Below, one piece after another: positions 50,546 to 55,498 of a DNA stretch of 55,498 bases. The stretch is from Burkholderiales bacterium. GTDB lineage: Bacteria > Pseudomonadota > Gammaproteobacteria > Burkholderiales > SG8-39. Location: positions 2,716-58,213 of the forward strand of contig JAHDYJ010000017.1 in NCBI GenBank assembly GCA_023383795.1. Reading direction: 5' to 3'. The notes below the pieces were generated by a model. That model was not told the DNA's origin. It saw nothing but the letters and a program-made list of their open reading frames with translations, and ran no database searches. Made by a program: the position numbers and the translations under genes. The first letter of the stretch is position 1. The number at the start of each line of letters is the position of its first letter.

Positions 50546-52242
50546 CAGATCTCCTCCTGGGAAGTGCGCAGCGCGGCGGCCATCGCACGCGCCGCAATAT
50601 AGCCGAACACGAGCGCCGGCCCGAGGGTGATTCCCGGGCCCGGGTAGGCGCCGTCCATGATCGAGTTCATGTCGTTGCCGCAGGCGTACAGGCCGGGGAC
50701 CGGCCGACCCCCGGCGTCGAGCACCCGCGCCTCGGCGTCGGTGACGAGGCCCGCGATCGTACCGAGATCGCTCGGCACCAGGCGGATGCCGAAGAACGGG
50801 GCCGACTGGATCGGGCGCATGCAGGGGTTCGGCCGGTTCTCGGCGTCGCCGAGGTGGCGCTGGTAGGCGTTGCCGCCGAGGCCGAACTGCGAGTCGACGC
50901 CGCGCCGCGCGTCCTCGTTGTAGAGGGTGACGGTGCGCGCGAGGCCCTCCGCGTCCACGCTCAGGCGGGCCGCCAGCTCGGCGAGCGTGGCGCCCTGCGT
51001 GAGATAGCCGCTCGCGAGATGCCGCGCGAGCGACAGCGTGAACGGCCGCACCGCGCCCAGGCCGTACTGCCATAGGCTGCGGCGGTCGCACAGCAGGAAC
51101 GCGGGGATCGCCTCCGCGCGGAACATGGCGAGCACGAACTCGTGGTAGGACACGGCTTCGCTCGTGAAGCGCTCGCCGGCGCGGGTCACCGCGATGACGC
51201 CGGGCTTGCCGCGGTCGGCGACGGTGTGCGGGAACACGCACTCGCTGCCGTCGGCGCGGGCGTAGTGCGACACCGGCGCCCAGAACGCGTTCTGGCTGTT
51301 GCGCTCGCCGATGCGCCCGCCCGCGGCGACGCCGGCGCGGATGCCGTCGCCGGTGTTCGCCGCGCATACCGGCGAGTGGGCCGACGCGCCCGGCGGCAGC
51401 AGCCTGCGGCGCAGCGCGGCGTCATGCGAGAACCCGCCGGTGGCGAGGACGACACCGGCCCGCGCCGCGATCGTCTCGCGCGCGCCGCTCGACTCGATCT
51501 CCACGCCGCGCACCTTGCCGTCCTCCACCGCGAGGCGAAGGCCGCGCGCGCCGACGCGCAAGGCGACCTTCAGGTCGAGCGCCGACTTGAGCAGATGCGC
51601 GACGAGGGCGTTCCCCAGCACGAGGTGGGTGCCGCGCGGCGCGGAGAGCCGCTGCCAGCCGTACCCGGCCACGAGGCGCAGCACGCGCCCGGCCGAGCGC
51701 GGCGCGCGCAGCGCCTTGCGGAAATGCGGCAGGTCGGCGCGCGACACCATCATGCCGTCGAACAGCATGAACTCCGTGAGCGGCCGGCGCAGCAACGGGA
51801 ACGCGCGGCCGAGCGCCCGCGCGTCGAAGTCGACGGGCTCGAGCACGCGGCCGCCGAGCGTCGCGCCCAGCAGTTCCGGGTAGTAATCGGGATAGCGCAC
51901 GACCGGCCGCAGCCGGAGCGAGGTGCGTGCCTCGAGGTATTCGATCGCTTCGGGCCCGCGCTCGAGGAAGGCCTCGCGCACCGCGGTGTCGCGCGTGGGC
52001 GGCGCGGCGCGCTCGAGGTAGCGCCGCGCGTCGTCCACGCTGTCGGCGATGCCGGCCGCGGCCATCTTCGGGTTCGCCGGGATCCACACCATGCCACCGG
52101 AGACGGCCGTCGTTCCGCCCACGAGCGGCGATTTCTCGACGAGCAGGGTGCGCATGCCCTCGGCCGCCGCGACGCAGGCCGCCGCGAGCCCGGCGGCGCC
52201 GGCGCCGATCACGATCGCGTCGAATCGAGCCGCGGCCGCCAT
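50545..52242 (-). CDS. FAD-dependent dehydrogenase, ketosteroid-dehydrogenase-like
   Basis: 565 residues. FAD site AIVIGAGAAGLAAACVAAAEG with VEKSPLVGGTTAVSGGMVWIP, and the C-terminal motif LYACGNDMNSIMDGAYPGPG. The GGTTA-SGG-WIP block and PGPG ending are those of 3-ketosteroid-delta1-dehydrogenases and related enzymes that desaturate next to a carbonyl. A steroid substrate is not implied by the neighbours. It is the second gene of an SDR-flavoprotein-GST operon. Confidence 0.85.
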   Translation of the reverse strand: MAAAARFDAIVIGAGAAGLAAACVAAAEGMRTLLVEKSPLVGGTTAVSGGMVWIPANPKMAAAGIADSVDDARRYLERAAPPTRDTAVREAFLERGPEAIEYLEARTSLRLRPVVRYPDYYPELLGATLGGRVLEPVDFDARALGRAFPLLRRPLTEFMLFDGMMVSRADLPHFRKALRAPRSAGRVLRLVAGYGWQRLSAPRGTHLVLGNALVAHLLKSALDLKVALRVGARGLRLAVEDGKVRGVEIESSGARETIAARAGVVLATGGFSHDAALRRRLLPPGASAHSPVCAANTGDGIRAGVAAGGRIGERNSQNAFWAPVSHYARADGSECVFPHTVADRGKPGVIAVTRAGERFTSEAVSYHEFVLAMFRAEAIPAFLLCDRRSLWQYGLGAVRPFTLSLARHLASGYLTQGATLAELAARLSVDAEGLARTVTLYNEDARRGVDSQFGLGGNAYQRHLGDAENRPNPCMRPIQSAPFFGIRLVPSDLGTIAGLVTDAEARVLDAGGRPVPGLYACGNDMNSIMDGAYPGPGITLGPALVFGYIAARAMAAALRTSQEEI

Positions 52243-52266
52243 GCGCGACGCCCGGTGCGCCGCGGG

Positions 52267-52971
52267 TCAGACGATCAGGCCGCCGCCGTCGACGTAGACC
52301 ACCGAGCCGGTCATGAAGCCGATCGTCATGAACGCCAGGATCTGGCGCGCGATGTCCTCGCCGAGACCGACCCGCTTGACGGGCAGGCCGGCAGCGGTTT
52401 GCGCGAGCATCGCCTTGCGCGCGTCCTCGGGCATCGCGGCGCGGATCGGGGTGTCGATGATTCCGGGAGACACGGCATTCACGCGCACCGGGGCGAGCTC
52501 GAGCGCGAGGCCGCGGGCGAGCGGCTCGAGCGCGCCGTTGGCCGCGCCGACGATCGCGGCGCCGGGACGCGGCCGCACGCTCACGAAGCCGGACACGATC
52601 GTCAGCGAGCCCCCGGGCGCGATGCTCGCGTGCTTCGCCACGCGCCACGCACCCCAGAACTTGCTCTCCATCGTGGCCTTGGCGTCCTCGATCGAGAGCT
52701 GCTTGAACGGCCCGGAGCGAAGCTGCGCCGCGGTGACGGCCACGTGGTCGACCGTGCCGCACTCGCGGCACAGGTTCTCGACGCTCGCGTCGCTCGTGAC
52801 GTCGGCCTCGATCGCCCGGACGCCCAGGCGCTCCGCGGCGGAGCGCAAGCGCTCGCCGGGGCGCGACGCGACGATCACCGTCGCGCCTTCGGCCTTGGCG
52901 AGCTCGGCGGTCGCGTAGCCGATGCCCGAGGAGCCTCCGACGACCACCACCGTCCTGTTATTCAGCAGCAC
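52267..52971 (-). CDS. SDR-fold protein with altered catalytic residues
   Basis: 234 residues. The NAD(P) motif is GGSSGIGYATAELA, and VRVNAVSPGIIDTP, FMTIGFMTGSVVYVDGGG mark the classical SDR C-terminus. The segment that normally holds YxxxK reads AAIVGAANGALEPL: no Tyr and no Lys. The protein may bind cofactor without classical chemistry, or use other residues. It is the first gene of the minus-strand operon, divergent from the DHDPS-family gene. Confidence 0.85.
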   Translation of the reverse strand: MLLNNRTVVVVGGSSGIGYATAELAKAEGATVIVASRPGERLRSAAERLGVRAIEADVTSDASVENLCRECGTVDHVAVTAAQLRSGPFKQLSIEDAKATMESKFWGAWRVAKHASIAPGGSLTIVSGFVSVRPRPGAAIVGAANGALEPLARGLALELAPVRVNAVSPGIIDTPIRAAMPEDARKAMLAQTAAGLPVKRVGLGEDIARQILAFMTIGFMTGSVVYVDGGGLIV

Positions 52972-53061
52972 CGGCCTTCCTTTCGTCGATCGATCGGGAA
53001 CCGCGCATCATAGAGGGCAGCGGCGACGGCGGGCAAGCGCGCGGATGGATGCGCCGCAGCG

Positions 53062-53092
53062 TTGGCGGTGCACCCCGCCGCGGCGGTACACT
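53062..53092 (+). promoter_or_regulatory. Possible promoter of the lyase-flavoprotein operon
   Basis: TTGGCG (53062-53067) and TACACT (53087-53092) with a 19-base spacer, about 30 bases before ATG 53123, which has its own AGAGGAG. Confidence 0.4.
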
Positions 53093-53122
53093 TGCGGTTC
53101 TTTCGCGGGAGAGGAGCGCGCC

Positions 53123-54079
53123 ATGGCGAGACATCGCGACTACGTGCCGCACGGGGTCATCCCGGCGGTGCTGCTGCCGTTCCACGACGACCTCTCGATC
53201 GACGAGGCCGCCTACCGCGCGCACCTGCGCGACGTCGCCGCGGTGGAGGGGGTGAGCGCGATCACAACCAACGCGCACGCCTCCGAGGTCGCCTCCTGCA
53301 CGTTCGAGGAGCAGCAGCGCGTCCTCGCGATCACGGCCGACGAGATCGGCGAGCGGCTGCCGATCGTGAACGGCATCTACGCCGAGAACGCGCTCGACGC
53401 GGTGCGCATCGCGAAGATGGCCGACGCCGGAGGCGCCTCGGCGCTGCTCGTCTTCCCGTCGGGCGTCTACACCTTCGGCCAGCGCCCGGCGATGGCGGTG
53501 GACCACTTCAGGCGCATCGCCGACGCTACCGACCTGCCGCTGATCGTCTTCCAGTACCCGCTCGCCGGCGGCCAGGGCTATCCGCTCGCGACGCTGCTCG
53601 AGATCGTCGAGGCGGTGCCCACGGTGCGGGCGATCAAGGACTGGTGCTCGAATCCGGTGCTGCACGAGCGGCACGTGCGCGTGCTGCAGTCGCGCACGCC
53701 GCCGGTGAACGTGCTCTCCACCCACAGCGCCTGGCTCATGGGCTCGCTCGTGCTCGGCTGCAACGGCCTGCTCTCGGGCAGCGGCTCGGTGATCGCGGAT
53801 CTGCAGGCCGAGCTCTTCCGCGCGGTGCTGGCGAACGACCTCGCCGCCGCGCGGCGCGTGAACGACCGCATCTGGCCGATCGCCGAGGTCTTCTACGCCG
53901 AGCCGTGGGTCGACATGCACAACCGCATGAAGGAGGCGCTCGTGCTGCTCGGCAAGCTTCCGCGCGCGACGGTGCGTCCGCCGCTCGCGAAGCTTCCCGC
54001 GGCGGAGATCGAGCGGCTCCGCCAGGCGCTCGTGGCCGCAGGGCTGCTCGCCGCCGGACCCGCGCGCAAGGTCGCCTGA
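53123..54079 (+). CDS. Dihydrodipicolinate synthase family protein
   Basis: 318 residues, class I aldolase TIM barrel. Schiff-base Lys in VRAIKDWCSN, the conserved Tyr in LIVFQYPLAG, and the pyruvate-carboxylate loop region AITTNAHASEV, where the usual GT-GE is replaced. The family cleaves or joins 2-oxo acids and aldehydes (aldolases, dehydratases). The altered substrate loop argues against lysine biosynthesis. It starts an operon with the flavoprotein five bases downstream. Confidence 0.87.
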   Translation: MARHRDYVPHGVIPAVLLPFHDDLSIDEAAYRAHLRDVAAVEGVSAITTNAHASEVASCTFEEQQRVLAITADEIGERLPIVNGIYAENALDAVRIAKMADAGGASALLVFPSGVYTFGQRPAMAVDHFRRIADATDLPLIVFQYPLAGGQGYPLATLLEIVEAVPTVRAIKDWCSNPVLHERHVRVLQSRTPPVNVLSTHSAWLMGSLVLGCNGLLSGSGSVIADLQAELFRAVLANDLAAARRVNDRIWPIAEVFYAEPWVDMHNRMKEALVLLGKLPRATVRPPLAKLPAAEIERLRQALVAAGLLAAGPARKVA

Positions 54080-54084
54080 GCGGC

Positions 54085-55498
54085 GTGACCGCGTCGAGCC
54101 ATCTCGCCGCCGACGTGCTGGTGATCGGCGCAGGCGGCGCCGGGATGTACACCGCCCTCGAGTCGGCGCGGGCGGGCCGCTCGGTGATCCTCGTCGACCG
54201 CAGCCTGATCGGCCGCGGCGGCGCCACGGTCATGGCGCAGATGACGGTGGCGGTCGCGCTCGAGGATCAGGGGCTCGATCATTGGGAGCACCACTACGCC
54301 GACACGCTCGCCGCCGGACGCGGGCTGTGCGATCCGGCGCTCGCGCGGCTCCTGTGCGAGCAGGGACCCGCGCGCATCCGCGAGATGGACGCCTGGGGCG
54401 TCGGGTGGGCGCGCGCGGGGGGCGCGTACAAGCGCGCCTTCGCGCCGGGGCACGACCGTCCGCGCTGCGTCTACGTCGACTTCCTCAACACCGGCCCGGC
54501 GGTGTCGCGGACGCTCCGCGCGCAGCTAAACCGCACGCCGGAGATCCGCCGGATCGGCGAGCTGCTGGTGAGCGAGCTCGTGGTGCGCGACGGCGAGTGC
54601 GTCGGGGCGGCCGCTTTGCACCTGCCGAGCGGCGCGCCGGTGAGCATCGCCGCGGGCGCCACCATCGTCGCCACCGGCGGCCTCACGCGCATGTACCGGC
54701 GCAACAGCGCCTCGCTCAACATGAGCGGCGACGGCTACGCGCTCGCGCTCGCCGCGGGCGCCGAGCTCGTCGACATGGAGTTCGTGCAGTTCTTTCCGAT
54801 CGGCCACCTCGCGCCGCGCCTGATCGGGATGGACCCGATCATGTGGGATCCGTTCCGCTACAAGCTCGGCGGGCGGCTGCTGAACGGCGCGCGCGAGGAA
54901 TTCATCCATCGCTACGGCGCCGAGGACGGGGGGAAGTACGTCGTCACGCGCGACGTCGCCACCTACGCGATCGAGAAGGAGGTCGCCGCCGGGCGCGGCT
55001 CGCCGCACGGCGGCGCCTATCTCTCGTTCGAGCACTGCAGCGAGGCGGAGCTGCGCGCCGCGGGCGGGCCGGTGATCGACCGCCTGGCGGCGAACGGGAT
55101 CGACTTGACGAAGCAGCCGGTCGAGGTGGCGCCGATCGCGCACTACCACATGGGCGGCGTGCGCGTGGACGACGCGATGGCGACGCGCGTGCCGGGGCTC
55201 TTCGCGGCCGGCGAGGCGGTGGGCGGCGCGAACGGCGCGAACCGCCTGTCCGGCAACGCGATCACCGAGGCGCTCGTCTTCGGCAGCCGGGCCGGCGTCG
55301 CGGCCGCGGCACGCGCCGCGCGCGAGCGGGTGCGCGCCGGTGCGGCGGCGTTCCGGGCGGCGAGCAGGCGCGTGGTCGAGGGTGTCCAGGGCGGCGGGGG
55401 CGAAGACGGCTTCAATCCGGCGGCGATGATCGAGTCGGTGCAGGCCACGATGCAGGACGACGTGGGCCCGTTCCGCACGCAGGCGGGCCTCGAGCGCG
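54085..55498 (+). CDS. Fumarate reductase/succinate dehydrogenase-type flavoprotein (runs off the window)
   Basis: About 471 residues are present, open to the last base. FAD motif VLVIGAGGAGMYTALESARAG, then IGRGGATVMAQM; the substrate and active-site motifs HYHMGGV and LFAAGEAVGGANGANRLSGN are those of L-aspartate oxidase, SdhA and FrdA. The GTG start at 54085 is five bases after the lyase stop codon. The C-terminal helical domain is only partly visible. It probably oxidises the product of the lyase or its precursor; an iron-sulfur partner may follow outside the window. Confidence 0.88.
   Translation, partial: MTASSHLAADVLVIGAGGAGMYTALESARAGRSVILVDRSLIGRGGATVMAQMTVAVALEDQGLDHWEHHYADTLAAGRGLCDPALARLLCEQGPARIREMDAWGVGWARAGGAYKRAFAPGHDRPRCVYVDFLNTGPAVSRTLRAQLNRTPEIRRIGELLVSELVVRDGECVGAAALHLPSGAPVSIAAGATIVATGGLTRMYRRNSASLNMSGDGYALALAAGAELVDMEFVQFFPIGHLAPRLIGMDPIMWDPFRYKLGGRLLNGAREEFIHRYGAEDGGKYVVTRDVATYAIEKEVAAGRGSPHGGAYLSFEHCSEAELRAAGGPVIDRLAANGIDLTKQPVEVAPIAHYHMGGVRVDDAMATRVPGLFAAGEAVGGANGANRLSGNAITEALVFGSRAGVAAAARAARERVRAGAAAFRAASRRVVEGVQGGGGEDGFNPAAMIESVQATMQDDVGPFRTQAGLER

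Overview
The window is about 55 kb of GC-rich chromosome (roughly 70% by eye, coding throughout). Gene content suggests a free-living proteobacterium, most likely an uncultivated soil or subsurface betaproteobacterium. The pointers are a PlsB acyltransferase, a bacterial SelB, a MOT1-type molybdate transporter, several small proteins of betaproteobacterial type (51 aa and 53 aa) and many c-type cytochromes. No rRNA, tRNA, CRISPR array, complete insertion sequence or phage was seen.

Layout. 0-3 kb: end of an ABC permease, a PuuD-like membrane protein and a thiamine-diphosphate enzyme. 3-6 kb: small hypothetical genes, including a dead copy of a small winged-helix gene. 6-13 kb: FecR/peptidoglycan-binding protein, molybdate transporter, secreted methyltransferase, a katG scrap, glutamine amidotransferase, class V aminotransferase and a metallo-hydrolase. 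13-16 kb is the highlight: an AhpC-type peroxiredoxin whose peroxidatic residue is encoded by in-frame TGA (13331-13333), with a well-formed bacterial SECIS hairpin directly after it, then an intrinsic terminator and selB. 16-22 kb: plsB, aldo-keto reductase, a scrap of the 8.3-kb methyltransferase, small genes, the intact winged-helix paralogue and an SDR. 22-26 kb: Tat-exported amidohydrolase, metalloprotease and a secreted protein. 26-33.5 kb: two paralogous alpha/beta-hydrolase-LuxR fusions bracket a glycosyltransferase, a solute-binding protein without signal peptide, a cytochrome c/P460 protein, a second exported methyltransferase and a diiron protein. 33.5-39 kb: subtilase with a stand-alone prodomain-like partner, a shortened KdpD/KdpE pair and a pirin. 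39-43.5 kb: CoA ligase, enoyl-CoA hydratase, glyoxalase-II-like hydrolase and a diheme cytochrome with an FNR-type box. 43.8-55.5 kb: catabolic genes (cupin, TPP enzyme, TcuA-like flavoprotein, IclR regulator, split chromate transporter, GST, KstD-like flavoprotein, SDR, DHDPS-family lyase and the start of a fumarate-reductase-type flavoprotein).

How it fits together. The best-supported functional unit is recoding: a selenoprotein peroxiredoxin next to the elongation factor that decodes it. selA, selD and tRNA-Sec are not visible and must lie elsewhere. The right-hand third looks like substrate-specific catabolic operons built from flavoprotein dehydrogenases, TPP enzymes, aldolases and CoA enzymes; substrates cannot be named from sequence. 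Three gene relics (winged-helix copy, katG piece, methyltransferase piece) show that the 3-20 kb part has been rearranged and is decaying.
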